Source: an uncultured Paracoccaceae bacterium
GTDB lineage: Bacteria; Pseudomonadota; Alphaproteobacteria; Rhodobacterales; Rhodobacteraceae
Assembly (NCBI GenBank): GCA_937995865.1
Contig: CALKJA010000064.1
Coordinates: forward strand, 1 to 59,760
Direction of reading: 5' to 3'
DNA: 59,760 bases
Part shown: piece by piece, positions 27,565-36,424 of the stretch
How the letters are laid out: every line of letters begins with the position of its first letter
Numbering within the stretch: position 1 is the stretch's first letter
The notes under the pieces: generated by a model
The model's input: only the letters and a program-made list of their open reading frames with translations
Databases searched by the model: none
Told to the model about the DNA's origin: nothing
Translations under genes and position numbers: made by a program

Positions 27565-28095
27565 CTAATTCGTCTTTCGTTTTGGAAGGAAAGGCAACGG
27601 CAGCACCGGCACACCGTCTTCAAGCAGCGCTTTGGCTTCCTGCGGGCTGGCTTCCCCGTGGATTGCGCGGTCGGGCGTTGCACCTTCATGCATGGCTCGC
27701 GCTTCTTGGGCGAATGTCTTGCCAACGTCTTCGCTATTGGCCTCAAGATGCGCCCGCATTTTTGACAAAGCGGCTTCTTGCGGTGACGCGGGCGTGCTGA
27801 GCGGTGCGTCCTGAGGCGCAGCCGATGGTACACTTGGCGCCTGTGGTGATATCTGTGCCTCCGCGTTTGCGACGGGGGCTTTGGTGGGCAAAGTGGGCGC
27901 TTCATCCGTAGTCCGTGACGCGGCTTTGCGCGCAGGTGTGACAGCAGGGGCCATCAAAGACTTGCTCACGTTTGTCCCGCCGCAAATGGCGCAGGTGATC
28001 AACCCACGCGCCTTGAGGCTTTCAAAGCCATCAGCGTTTGCGAACCAGCTGTCAAACTGGTGGCCGTCGGAACATTTAAGTGTGTAGCGGATCAT
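27565..28095 (-). CDS. DUF1178 family protein
   Basis: A 176-aa protein typical of DUF1178, found next to housekeeping genes in alphaproteobacteria. The N-terminus MIRYTLKCSDGHQFDSWF and the CAICG pair suggest a small zinc-ribbon-like module: two cysteine pairs would be expected, but only CSDG and CAIC are clear. The middle (residues about 55-115) is rich in Ala/Pro/Thr and looks disordered. Function unknown. It ends two bases before the SDR start. Confidence 0.87.
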   Translation of the reverse strand: MIRYTLKCSDGHQFDSWFANADGFESLKARGLITCAICGGTNVSKSLMAPAVTPARKAASRTTDEAPTLPTKAPVANAEAQISPQAPSVPSAAPQDAPLSTPASPQEAALSKMRAHLEANSEDVGKTFAQEARAMHEGATPDRAIHGEASPQEAKALLEDGVPVLPLPFLPKRKTN

Positions 28096-28130
28096 GCGAT
28101 CTCAAATAGCACCATGCGTGGCAAAAACAA

Positions 28131-28628
28131 TCAGGCTGCGCGCCCTTTGAGGATCTTCGGGTCAAAGGTCTTGAGGATGCGTTTCAGCTCAGGTTCATCC
28201 ACCCGCCCTGCGGCTTGCTTAGGTGACAGCCACTTACGGCGGCGCTCTTTTCTTTCAGGAAAGTTGGATTTTATGGTTTTGACCTTCAGCGGGTAAACGA
28301 GCCCGATAACGGGCAGGTCGGGGCTGTCCGGCAAGATCTTTTCATAGGAATAAACGCCAAGGCACATATCATACGCCGTGCCAAGAACGCCTGCCTCTTC
28401 CCACGCTTCCTTTGCGGCCGAGCGGGCCGGGGTCATCCCGTTTTCAGGCCAGCCTTTTGGCAGAATCCAGCGTTTTGAACGGCGGGAGGTCACAAGTAAG
28501 AATTGCAGCTTGTCGTCAACAACCCGAAACGGCAGTGCCGCAAACTGTGACCTGCTTTCGCGTTTAGACGCTGACGAGATCGACAGCGGCAACTGAATTT
28601 TACGGGCATGTGACATGCGACGTTTCAT
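28131..28628 (-). CDS. NUDIX hydrolase
   Basis: A 165-aa NUDIX protein with the group's WILPKGWPENG entry and the box ending AAKEAWEEAGVLG. The core EE pair that binds the metal is intact, though the first box glutamate is Met and the box Arg is Lys, changes seen in diphosphoinositol-polyphosphatase-like relatives. The substrate is unknown. Start may be ATG 28628 or ATG 28616 (MSHARK); neither has a strong ribosome site. Confidence 0.88.
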   Translation of the reverse strand: MKRRMSHARKIQLPLSISSASKRESRSQFAALPFRVVDDKLQFLLVTSRRSKRWILPKGWPENGMTPARSAAKEAWEEAGVLGTAYDMCLGVYSYEKILPDSPDLPVIGLVYPLKVKTIKSNFPERKERRRKWLSPKQAAGRVDEPELKRILKTFDPKILKGRAA

Positions 28629-28745
28629 ATTTTTCTTTGCTCGATTGGGATAAATATACGCTAAATATGGTGTTTTGCAAGGGTTTGGCCCAAATTGTTG
28701 CGGTTGCGCGCTTGCGGCTTGGGCTTGTCCGGTTACGTTTCAGGC

Positions 28746-29861
28746 ATGGCAATTTTTCTTGGTTCCGAGATCTACCGCGGCTCATCATATGGGGGCTGGC
28801 ACCCGCTGCGGGTGCCGCGCGTTTCAACGGTCATGGACCTGTCGCGCGCGTTGGGTTGGTTGCCGCCTGAGAAATTCCGGACCTCTCCGATGGCAAAACC
28901 TACTGCATTGTCGATTTGGCACACGCCGCGGTATTTGGCGGCGCTGCAAAGGGCCGAAGCGCACGGAGTTTTGCCCGCCGAGGATGCCGCCCGCCACCGG
29001 CTTGGCACCACGATGAACCCCTATTTCCCCGAAATGTACCGCCGCCCGGCCACAGGCGCGGGAGGTTCGCTTTTGGCGGCCGAGCTTTTGGCCAAAGACG
29101 GGGTGATTTATCATCCCGGCGGAGGGACACATCATGGCATGCCTGATTTTGCCAATGGGTTTTGCTACCTGAATGATGTGGTGCTGGCCGTTCTGGGCCT
29201 TAAGCGCGCCGGTGCACGGCGGGTGGCCTATATCGATATTGATGCGCATCATTGTGACGGTGTGGCCCACGCATTTGCCGAGGACCCCAACGTTCTGGTC
29301 CTTTCGGTGCACGAAGAAAACCGATGGCCGCGCACCGGGCAGTTAGGGGATTGCGGCCCTGGCACACATGTCAATCTTCCTTTGCCTGCCGGGGCAAATG
29401 ACACGGAGATGCTCTTTGCTTTGCTCGAACTTGCGCTGCCGTGGGTGCAGGCGTTTGGGCCCGATGCGATTGTGCTGCAATGCGGATCGGATGCCGTGCG
29501 AGAGGATCCGCAATCCCGGATGGCGACTTCCAACCGTGCGCATCTGGAATGGGTGCGTGCGCTTTGGCCGCTGGCGCCACGATATTTGGTAACCGGCGGG
29601 GGCGGGTATAACCCTTGGTCCGTTGCGCGGCTTTGGACGGCAGTCTGGGGCACGCTTTCAGATCGCGACCTGCCAGAGCGTTTGCCTTTGCCCGCCCAAG
29701 AGGTTCTGCACGCGCTGATATGGGATCGGGCGGGCAAACAGCGCTTGCCAGAGCCACATTGGATCACAACGCTTTTGGATAGCCCGCGTGAAGGGCCGGT
29801 GCGTGACAAGGTGCGTGCGTCGGTCAGGACTCTCAATGCGCGCCGCGCAGTATGGGTCTAG
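28746..29861 (+). CDS. histone-deacetylase-family (AcuC-like) amidohydrolase
   Basis: A 371-aa zinc amidohydrolase of the arginase/deacetylase fold. The paired histidines are in GGGTHHGMPDF, zinc ligands in DIDAHHCDGV and CGSDAVRED, and the catalytic tyrosine in GGGGYNPW, so the active site looks complete. Bacterial relatives deacetylate acetoin-pathway enzymes or acetylpolyamines. ATG 28746 is chosen because the earlier ATG at 28695 adds a non-conserved tail. It is 37 bases upstream of modA and may share its transcript, an unexplained pairing. Confidence 0.92.
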   Translation: MAIFLGSEIYRGSSYGGWHPLRVPRVSTVMDLSRALGWLPPEKFRTSPMAKPTALSIWHTPRYLAALQRAEAHGVLPAEDAARHRLGTTMNPYFPEMYRRPATGAGGSLLAAELLAKDGVIYHPGGGTHHGMPDFANGFCYLNDVVLAVLGLKRAGARRVAYIDIDAHHCDGVAHAFAEDPNVLVLSVHEENRWPRTGQLGDCGPGTHVNLPLPAGANDTEMLFALLELALPWVQAFGPDAIVLQCGSDAVREDPQSRMATSNRAHLEWVRALWPLAPRYLVTGGGGYNPWSVARLWTAVWGTLSDRDLPERLPLPAQEVLHALIWDRAGKQRLPEPHWITTLLDSPREGPVRDKVRASVRTLNARRAVWV

Positions 29862-29898
29862 GGTTGATCTTTGCGGGCCTGTGGCGGACGGTCCGCCC

Positions 29899-30579
29899 AT
29901 GATGCGATTGGTATCCTTTTTGTTTGTCTTCATGGCCTCGCTTGCGCGTGCGGAGCCTGTAACGATCTTCGCTGCGGTGTCTCTTAAGCCAGCGTTGGAT
30001 GAGATTGTGACCGTCTATAACGCGGCGCATGACGCTCAAATGCGGGTCAGTTACGGGGCGTCTTCGACGCTGGCACGGCAGATCGAACAGGGGGCACCTG
30101 CGGATGTGTATTGGTCGGCCCATGTGGAATGGATGGCCCGGCTGAGTGAAATGGCGTTGGTGCAGGATGTGCGCACGCCGATTGGCAACACGTTGGTTCT
30201 GGTAGGCGCATCGCCTGATGCACTTTGTGCGGATCGTTTGGTGACCGCAGACACGCGCGCTGTTCCATTGGGCCTGTATGCCCGGCAGGCGCTTGCCGGT
30301 TTGGGTGCTTGGCCTTTGCCGCGCGGGTGCTTGATCCAAGCCGAAAACGCCCGTGCCGCGGTTGTGGTGTATCAAAGGGGGGAGGCTGGAGCTGCGATCC
30401 TTTATGCGTCAGATGTGATGCCCGGACAGGCGCATATCGCGCTTGATCCCCAAAGCCATGATCCGGTGCGCTATCCCGTTGCGGCGGTGACGCCTGCGGG
30501 CGCATCCGTTCTGAACTATCTGACAAGCGCCAAGGCTGTGGCGGTCTTTGCGGCCCATGGGTTTGCTCGCAATGAATGA
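29899..30579 (+). CDS. modA: molybdate ABC transporter substrate-binding protein
   Basis: ModA (226 aa), the periplasmic molybdate receptor. A signal peptide (MMRLVSFLFVFMASLARA) is followed by EPVTIFAAVSLKPALDEI, where Ser contacts the oxyanion, and SYGASSTLARQIEQGAPADVYW, a ModA signature. ATG 29899 or 29902 is the start; the longer reading from 29788 runs into the deacetylase gene. The last eight bases overlap modB. Confidence 0.94.
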   Translation: MMRLVSFLFVFMASLARAEPVTIFAAVSLKPALDEIVTVYNAAHDAQMRVSYGASSTLARQIEQGAPADVYWSAHVEWMARLSEMALVQDVRTPIGNTLVLVGASPDALCADRLVTADTRAVPLGLYARQALAGLGAWPLPRGCLIQAENARAAVVVYQRGEAGAAILYASDVMPGQAHIALDPQSHDPVRYPVAAVTPAGASVLNYLTSAKAVAVFAAHGFARNE

Positions 30580-31252
30580 GGCTGTTTTTTCTTTGCAGCC
30601 TGAGCATTGGGCTGCGCTTCGGTTGTCGTTTTGGGTAGGACTCTGGGCGGTGTTGCTGGGTTTGCCGCTGGCGCTTGGTGCGGCGTGGCTCTTGGCGCGC
30701 CGGCGCTTTTGGGGACGTCCGATCTTGGATGCTATGATCCACGCGCCGCTGGTGATGCCGCCGGTGGTCACGGGCTATCTCCTTTTGGTGACCTTTGGGC
30801 GGCATGGGTGGCTTGGCTGGCTTGATCTTGATCTCGCTTTCCGGCCTGCGGGTGCGGTTCTTGCAGCGCTGATTATGGCGTTTCCACTGATGGTGCGGCC
30901 CATGCGCCTATCGTTGGAGACGGTCGACCGGGGTCTTGAGGAGGCGGCACAGACCCTGGGGGACGGGCCATTCACCGTGTTTCGGCGTGTAACGTTACCG
31001 CTGATCTGGCCGGGTGTTCTGGTGGCGGCGGTCCTTGGTTTTGCCAAGGCGATGGGTGAATTTGGGGCGACGATCACGCTTGTGGGCAACATTCCGTTTG
31101 AGACCCAAACAGTGCCGTCCGCGATTTACGCGCTTTTGCAAGTGCCCGGCCAAGAGCGGGCCGTGGCGGTGCTTGTGGCGCTGTCGCTTGGCCTGTCGCT
31201 TGGTGCGCTTGCTCTGTCTGAGCTGCTGGCCCGAAGGGCGCGGCGTGCTTGA
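30572..31252 (+). CDS. modB: molybdate ABC transporter permease
   Basis: ModB (226 aa) is the inner-membrane channel with about five helices. The coupling motif EEAAQTLGDGPFTVFRRVTLPL (EAA loop) is in residues about 130-150. ATG 30572 overlaps modA by eight bases, and the end overlaps modC by eight bases, which supports one modABC transcript. Molybdate would supply molybdopterin enzymes. Confidence 0.95.
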   Translation: MNEAVFSLQPEHWAALRLSFWVGLWAVLLGLPLALGAAWLLARRRFWGRPILDAMIHAPLVMPPVVTGYLLLVTFGRHGWLGWLDLDLAFRPAGAVLAALIMAFPLMVRPMRLSLETVDRGLEEAAQTLGDGPFTVFRRVTLPLIWPGVLVAAVLGFAKAMGEFGATITLVGNIPFETQTVPSAIYALLQVPGQERAVAVLVALSLGLSLGALALSELLARRARRA

Positions 31253-32291
31253 AGTTTCGCTCCAACACCGTTTTGACAATTTTGCTCTAGATGCGGCATT
31301 TGAAGCGCCTTCGGGCGTGACCGTTCTATTTGGGCCGTCTGGATCCGGAAAGACCACGGTGCTGCGCGCTGTTGCGGGGCTTTTGCAAACGGACCAAATG
31401 ACGGTCCGGCTGGCGGGAGAGGCGTTAGACGGGCAGCCTGCCCATGCGCGGGGGATTGGCTATGTATTCCAAGATGCGCGGCTTTTCCAGCATCTGAGCG
31501 TCGCGCAAAACCTAAGTTACGCGCGCCGTGGCGATGGGCGCGGTATGAACCGGATCGTCGAGCTTTTGGATCTTGGCCCGCTCTTGAACCGCGCGCCGCA
31601 TGCGCTCTCGGGCGGTGAGGCACAACGTGTGGCCATCGGTCGGGCCTTGCTTTCTGCGCCTCGGCTGTTGTGCATGGATGAGCCGCTTGCCTCACTGGAT
31701 AGTGCGCTAAAGGCGCGGATTTTGCCTTATCTGGAACGGCTCCGTGATGAGGTTGAGGTGCCGATCCTTTATGTCTCGCATGATGTGCATGAGGTCGCGC
31801 GCTTGGCGACAACGCTTGTTGTCTTGCAGCACGGCTCCGTCCGGCACTCAGGACCGCTTGAAATGATCATGGCCGATCCGTGTGCCGTGCGCGATTTGGG
31901 GGTGCGTGCGGCAGGTGCCGTGTTGCGCTTGCAGGTCGGCGCCAGAGCGGATGGGCTGACAGAGCTTGCCAATGATGGGGTGCGCCTTGTGTTGCCCGAT
32001 GTTGCGGCAGCGCAAGGCGCTTGGATCCGGCTCAGGGTTGCCGCTCAGGATATCATTTTGGCCACAGAGCGGCCGCGCGGACTGTCTGCATTGAATGTGC
32101 TTGAAGGCGTGGTGACAACATTGGTGCCGGGGCGTGGTCCGGGCATTGCTGTGGGGGTGCGCGTTGGTCAGACCGATCTTGTGGCCCGGATAACCGCCGC
32201 CTCAGCAGAGCGGATGGGACTAGCGCCGGGCATGGCTGTGTGGGCCATCGTCAAAGCGACGGCCTTTGACCCTGCGGGCGTTGGGACATAA
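31245..32291 (+). CDS. modC: molybdate ABC transporter ATP-binding protein
   Basis: ModC (348 aa) drives uptake by ATP hydrolysis. Walker A is GPSGSGKTT, the ABC signature is LSGGEAQRVAIGRAL, and Walker B is LLCMDEPLASLD. The C-terminal ~70 residues form a TOBE (MOP-like) domain that can bind oxyanion. The start is the GTG at 31245, inside the end of modB; the open frame extends further upstream to 31014 but that part is antisense to the modB reading frame in sense and has no ABC features. Confidence 0.95.
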   Translation: MLEVSLQHRFDNFALDAAFEAPSGVTVLFGPSGSGKTTVLRAVAGLLQTDQMTVRLAGEALDGQPAHARGIGYVFQDARLFQHLSVAQNLSYARRGDGRGMNRIVELLDLGPLLNRAPHALSGGEAQRVAIGRALLSAPRLLCMDEPLASLDSALKARILPYLERLRDEVEVPILYVSHDVHEVARLATTLVVLQHGSVRHSGPLEMIMADPCAVRDLGVRAAGAVLRLQVGARADGLTELANDGVRLVLPDVAAAQGAWIRLRVAAQDIILATERPRGLSALNVLEGVVTTLVPGRGPGIAVGVRVGQTDLVARITAASAERMGLAPGMAVWAIVKATAFDPAGVGT

Positions 32292-32350
32292 GCGCGCCTC
32301 CGGCTGGTGTATATTCCGAACAGCGAAGCGATCACCGGTGCGATGGTCGC

Positions 32351-33460
32351 TTATTGCGAAACCGCCATAGCAAAGCCAATGGCGCCTGCGATAAGGGCGA
32401 CAACCACCACGGCAATCGCGATCTTCCATGCGGAATAGGGGCGCTCACCCTGAACCAATCCCGTGCGGCCATTCACAACAAAACGGTAGGTTTTGCCCCG
32501 GTATTTATACGCCGCGAGCCAAACCGGCAGCAGGATGTGTTTGAACGTTACGTCCCGGAAATCAATATCAAGATCGGTGATGCGTTGGGCGTCGCCGCCA
32601 ATGTCGAAATGCACATCGCGAACCACGGTGCGATGCATGATCTCTTTGGCCTCAACAAAACTCTCGTCAAGTTCAACCGTGTACCCTTCGGCGCGGAACC
32701 CAGCGAGGTATTCAGGCTGGTAAGGGCGTAAGGCGCTAAGATCCCAAGGCTCAAGCCGGTCCGTGTAGCGCTTAGGCAGGGATTTTGAGGCGAGCACCAA
32801 CACATCGTCGAAAAAGCGTGCGACGCGGCCTGACACATTGCGCCAGCGGGTTTTACGTACACGCACAGTTTCGCGTTTGCCGTCACGCATAACTGTCCGG
32901 GTTTCGTAATAATGCGTGCCGCGTTGGCCGCGATATTGGGATTTTGTGTCCGCATCAAACGTCCAATAGGGGACGTAAATGCCGGACATTTTGCGGCCTT
33001 TGCGGGCGTAATCTGATACGCCGTTCGGCGCGAACCAAAGCGAGCCGAGCCAGTCTTGGAGGGCGTCGCGCGCGGCGCCTTCGTTGAGAGCAAAGGGGAG
33101 CAATCCGCGGGGTTTGATGTGGCGATGGGTTCCTGTGTCAGTGACCACGGGAGTTGCGCAGAACGGGCATTCGGCAGCGTGTTGGGCCGCGTCAAATTCG
33201 ACCTGCGCGCCGCAGTTTGAGCAAGACAACACGCGGGTTTCTTCGATCTCTTCTTCGGGCAAATCCTGCGCGATGGCGCGGCGGAAATCGAGCTCCTTGA
33301 GCGCTGAAGATGTCTGCCAAGGGCCCGCACCTATATCCTGCGTGTTGCCGCAGTGATCGCATTTGAGATGACCGGCTGCCGGATCAAAGCGCAGATCCGA
33401 GCCGCAAGCGTCGCAAGGAAAACGGTGTTCTTGGAGGATTTCAGGGGCGGCGTCGGTCAC
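32351..33460 (-). CDS. double zinc-ribbon membrane protein (YdjG/TFIIB-type)
   Basis: A 369-aa protein with two four-cysteine zinc ribbons (Cys16/19/34/37 and Cys80/83/98/101), a long soluble domain and one C-terminal membrane helix (KIAIAVVVVALIAGAIGFAM). The closing segment LLPVWLAAYKYRGKTYRFV-NGRTG matches proteins such as B. subtilis YdjG, a phage-shock-linked protein with the same plan. It is the last gene of the stress cluster. The GTG at 33460 follows a GAGG ribosome site and starts 16 bases after the upstream stop; the ATG-containing reading further upstream would overlap the neighbour. Confidence 0.85.
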   Translation of the reverse strand: MTDAAPEILQEHRFPCDACGSDLRFDPAAGHLKCDHCGNTQDIGAGPWQTSSALKELDFRRAIAQDLPEEEIEETRVLSCSNCGAQVEFDAAQHAAECPFCATPVVTDTGTHRHIKPRGLLPFALNEGAARDALQDWLGSLWFAPNGVSDYARKGRKMSGIYVPYWTFDADTKSQYRGQRGTHYYETRTVMRDGKRETVRVRKTRWRNVSGRVARFFDDVLVLASKSLPKRYTDRLEPWDLSALRPYQPEYLAGFRAEGYTVELDESFVEAKEIMHRTVVRDVHFDIGGDAQRITDLDIDFRDVTFKHILLPVWLAAYKYRGKTYRFVVNGRTGLVQGERPYSAWKIAIAVVVVALIAGAIGFAMAVSQ

Positions 33461-33476
33461 GGTGGTCCTCGGGTCT

Positions 33477-33968
33477 CTAAGTTTCAGGCTGGTAGTCGAA
33501 ACCAGCATATTCATTTGCGGTCTCTGCGCAGGAGGGATCATTGATGAACCTTGCCCAAGCGGCACCGGGGCGCCAGATGGTTTCCATCATCGCGCTGGCC
33601 TCTTCGGTCGTACCGCCAAGCCCATCGGCTGCGTAACGCAGCATAAACGCTGTGACCCGGGCGTTATAGATGCAATGCACATGGGTCCTAGAGTCTTTGG
33701 CGGCAGCCATCGCAGCGCAGAATTGGTCGTAGTCGTTATCAGTCGGGGCGTCGAAATCGACGGGGATATAGGTGTAGGCCATGCCAAGGTCACCTACGAT
33801 CTTGTCTTCGTTCACCAGCGCGCCGTTATTATCTGCGGGTGCGAGGTTGATGATCGTCTGCACGCCATCCGCTGCGAGATCAGCAAAATGATTGGCGGTG
33901 GGTTGGCCAGATAGGGTCAGACGGCCATCGACGCGTCGCCAGTTCAGGATCTTTGTGAAATCTTGCAT
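33477..33968 (-). CDS. tyrosine-phosphatase-like protein, CX4R loop
   Basis: A 163-aa protein resembling dual-specificity phosphatases (and the Blh-type family) with a candidate acid in PVDFDAP (Asp71/73). The catalytic loop reads HCIYNAR (Cys99...Arg104): four residues between Cys and Arg instead of five. Whether it is active is uncertain. Its ATG at 33968 overlaps the RidA stop (TAATG), so it is coupled to that gene within the stress cluster. Confidence 0.78.
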   Translation of the reverse strand: MQDFTKILNWRRVDGRLTLSGQPTANHFADLAADGVQTIINLAPADNNGALVNEDKIVGDLGMAYTYIPVDFDAPTDNDYDQFCAAMAAAKDSRTHVHCIYNARVTAFMLRYAADGLGGTTEEASAMMETIWRPGAAWARFINDPSCAETANEYAGFDYQPET

Positions 33969-34357
33969 TATGGCTCCGGCACATGGGCGGTTATGCGCAG
34001 CTCGATTTGAGCGCCGGGGCGGCGCAGGCCCTGAACCTCGACGGCTGTCCATGCCGGGAGCGGCGTGCCGAGGCGGTCAGTCAGGGCCATTTGTAGCGGC
34101 TCAAACGAGGTTGCGATATCGGTGTGATAAGAGGTGAGGTCAACGATGGCATCCGGTCCCGCACTTTGGTGATTTAGGATGCTGAGCACCTTATCGAGCG
34201 CGTTGTGCATCTGTTGGCTGGCGTCATCGGGCATTCCGTCCAAACCGCCACCTGTGGCCCCGGTAAAGAACAGGAAATCGCCCGCGCGGATGGCGGGCGA
34301 AAAACCGGTGTCAGCGGCGGCCTGAGCAAGCTCAGGCGGAACGATGGCCTGACGCAT
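33968..34357 (-). CDS. RidA/YjgF family protein
   Basis: A 129-aa RidA-fold protein; family members deaminate reactive enamine/imine intermediates. FLFFTGATGGGLDG and RRPGAQIELRITAHV are family features; the Arg before the C-terminal strands that RidA uses to bind carboxylates is probably the one in IELRITA. It begins four bases after the SPFH gene and overlaps the phosphatase-like gene by one base. Confidence 0.88.
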   Translation of the reverse strand: MRQAIVPPELAQAAADTGFSPAIRAGDFLFFTGATGGGLDGMPDDASQQMHNALDKVLSILNHQSAGPDAIVDLTSYHTDIATSFEPLQMALTDRLGTPLPAWTAVEVQGLRRPGAQIELRITAHVPEP

Positions 34358-34361
34358 CCCC

Positions 34362-35465
34362 TTAGATGCCGGGGGGCGGTGGCGGTGGCAGGATAGTGAA
34401 GAGTTGCACGAGTTCGATTACGTCCTCGGCCTTTTTCCAGCCGTCCTGACCTTGGGTCCAAACATAGGTTTCGCGGGTCAGTCTGCCATTACCCGCCATT
34501 TCAGCAAGCCGTGCTTTTGAGAACGGACCTTTGGTCGCGCCGCCCTCAGCAATGTGCCAGACGTGCTCAATCGGGGGAGGCGGCGGTGTGGGCGTCGCTG
34601 GTGCCTGCGGCTGGCCGCCCATGCCGCCCATCATCATATTGCCCATTTGCATGCCAAGGCCTGCGCCCATACCCATGCCCATCGCCTCACCCGCTGCACC
34701 GCCGTTGCCCATCGCTTCGGCGGCTTTCCATTTCATGTGATCGTCAAGATTGCCTGCGATGCCGCGCGATGTGCGCTCGTCCAGCGCCTTTTCAACCGCA
34801 GGCGGCAGCGAGATGTTTTCGATGTAGAATTCCGGAACGCTCAACCCGTAGCCTGTAAGTGTGGGTGTGATCGCATCAGCAATCAATTTGCCAACCTCAG
34901 CGGTATTGGCGGCCATATCCAGCACAGGAATGCCTGACTTAGCGATCGCGCGCGAGAATTCCTGAACGATGATGTTGCGGATTTGAAAGCTGATCTCGTC
35001 AGTGGTGAATTCACCATCCGTACCCACGATCTCGGTCAAAAAGAGGGCCGGATCAGAAACCCGGACTGTATAAGTTCCAAAGGCGCGCAGACGGATCGGG
35101 CCAAACTCAGGATCGCGCAGCATGATCGGGTTTTTTGTACCCCATTTCAGATCATTGAAGCGGTGAGTTCCAACAAAATAGATCTCGGATTTGAAAGGCG
35201 ATTTAAAGCCATGATCCCAATGCTGAAGCGACGTCATGATCGGCATGTTGTTGGTTTCAAGCATATAAAGGCCCGGCGTAAACACATCCGCCAGTTGCCC
35301 TTCATGGATGAACACAGCGGATTGCCCTTCGCGTACGGTGAGCTTGGCCCCGTATTTGATCTCATGACCTTCGCGTTCAAACCGCCAAACCATCGTATCG
35401 CGGGTATCGTCGGTCCATTCGATAACGTCGACAAATTGGCCAGAGAGAAAATCGAAAATGGGCAT
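34362..35465 (-). CDS. SPFH domain protein with C-terminal GYF_2 domain
   Basis: A 367-aa cytoplasmic-type SPFH protein of the YdjI/virion-core-like group. The SPFH domain fills residues about 20-215 (GAKLTVREGQSAVFIHEGQ, AFGTYTVRVSDP). A Met/Gly-rich linker (GMGMGAGLGMQMGN) and a Pro stretch lead to a GYF_2 domain (residues about 300-350, WHIAEGGATKGPF and VWTQGQDGWKKAEDV). In relatives, the SPFH protein works with a zinc-ribbon partner at the membrane. Both partners are in this operon. Confidence 0.87.
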   Translation of the reverse strand: MPIFDFLSGQFVDVIEWTDDTRDTMVWRFEREGHEIKYGAKLTVREGQSAVFIHEGQLADVFTPGLYMLETNNMPIMTSLQHWDHGFKSPFKSEIYFVGTHRFNDLKWGTKNPIMLRDPEFGPIRLRAFGTYTVRVSDPALFLTEIVGTDGEFTTDEISFQIRNIIVQEFSRAIAKSGIPVLDMAANTAEVGKLIADAITPTLTGYGLSVPEFYIENISLPPAVEKALDERTSRGIAGNLDDHMKWKAAEAMGNGGAAGEAMGMGMGAGLGMQMGNMMMGGMGGQPQAPATPTPPPPPIEHVWHIAEGGATKGPFSKARLAEMAGNGRLTRETYVWTQGQDGWKKAEDVIELVQLFTILPPPPPPGI

Positions 35466-35497
35466 TGGGTAGTCCTTTCTTGGGACGCGAAGGCGGC

Positions 35498-36424
35498 TTA
35501 AACCGGCCCTGCGTTGAATTTTTCTTCGGCGATGGCGGCCACGATGGGACGCACAGTTGATGGCCCCATGCCGGGTCGCAACCGGTCATCGTAAAGGATT
35601 GAGAGCAAAAGCTCATCATGGGTGGTGAGAAGCGCAAATTCCTCATCATCGTTAAAAATCGATGGGCGCGCGCGCGGGCTGTCGTTTGACAGGCCAAACC
35701 CTTGCGCGATTTCTTCGTGCAGGCATGACCGCATCAGCAGGGGCGGAAGTTCAGCGCGCACGATTGCAATCGCGCGCTCGGTCACAGCTCCGCGGCCAAG
35801 GCTCATAACAAGGCACAAAGAGCGGCGGGGTAGGGTGGCAATTGTTTCACGCCAGTTTGGTGCAACGCCGGGGAGATTATCTGCAAGTGTTCGGCGTTCG
35901 GCTTCGCTAACAACATAGACCTCAAAATTACCGCCTGACCCAGCGCGGATCGGGTGGCCTGTCACTTTTGCAAGGCGGGTCGCATAACGGCTTGTTTCCG
36001 ACGTTGCGAGCGCTTTTTGCTCTGGCGTTGCCGAGGCACCGAAATGAAGCGAGATTGTCACCGGCGTCTTCCAGCGCTGCAACGGAACCGCGCCGCCCCG
36101 CCCGTTTTCACCCAATTCCGAGAACATGGCGATGGCCATAAAATTTGATGTCAAGATGCGCGCATTGATCGGCGTATCCACACCGCCGCCATCCTGACGC
36201 AGCAAACCGCGCACCAATGCGTCACTTTCAAGCCGCTTGTAAAAGCGCGCAAGTTCTACCGATTCCGGATCCTGAACGGCCTGAACAGGTGATGCAGGCG
36301 TTGGTGTCGTGGCAGGGCGCTCTGAAGGGCGCGGGGAGGTGTTTTCCCCTGCGCCCGACGTCAATGTGCACCCTGCCAAACTCAAGCTCAGCAGGGCAGC
36401 CAAAAGGCTGCCCCGATCGGTCAA
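35498..36424 (-). CDS. DUF2927 lipoprotein
   Basis: A 308-aa lipoprotein with the lipobox LAGC at residues 16-19 and a Pro/Ser/Thr-rich stretch after it. The C-terminal domain with HEEIAQGFGLSND, DEEFALLTTHDELLLSILYD and RLRPGM is DUF2927, which has a zincin-like HE motif. Function unknown. The start is a TTG that overlaps the telA stop (TTGA), so it is translated with telA. It sits on the outer side of the cytoplasmic membrane or in the outer membrane. Confidence 0.83.
   Translation of the reverse strand: MTDRGSLLAALLSLSLAGCTLTSGAGENTSPRPSERPATTPTPASPVQAVQDPESVELARFYKRLESDALVRGLLRQDGGGVDTPINARILTSNFMAIAMFSELGENGRGGAVPLQRWKTPVTISLHFGASATPEQKALATSETSRYATRLAKVTGHPIRAGSGGNFEVYVVSEAERRTLADNLPGVAPNWRETIATLPRRSLCLVMSLGRGAVTERAIAIVRAELPPLLMRSCLHEEIAQGFGLSNDSPRARPSIFNDDEEFALLTTHDELLLSILYDDRLRPGMGPSTVRPIVAAIAEEKFNAGPV

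Noticed and set aside
31014-31244. N-terminal extension of modC
   Set aside because: This part of the open frame runs through modB in another frame and has no ABC-transporter similarity; the GTG at 31245 is the expected start.
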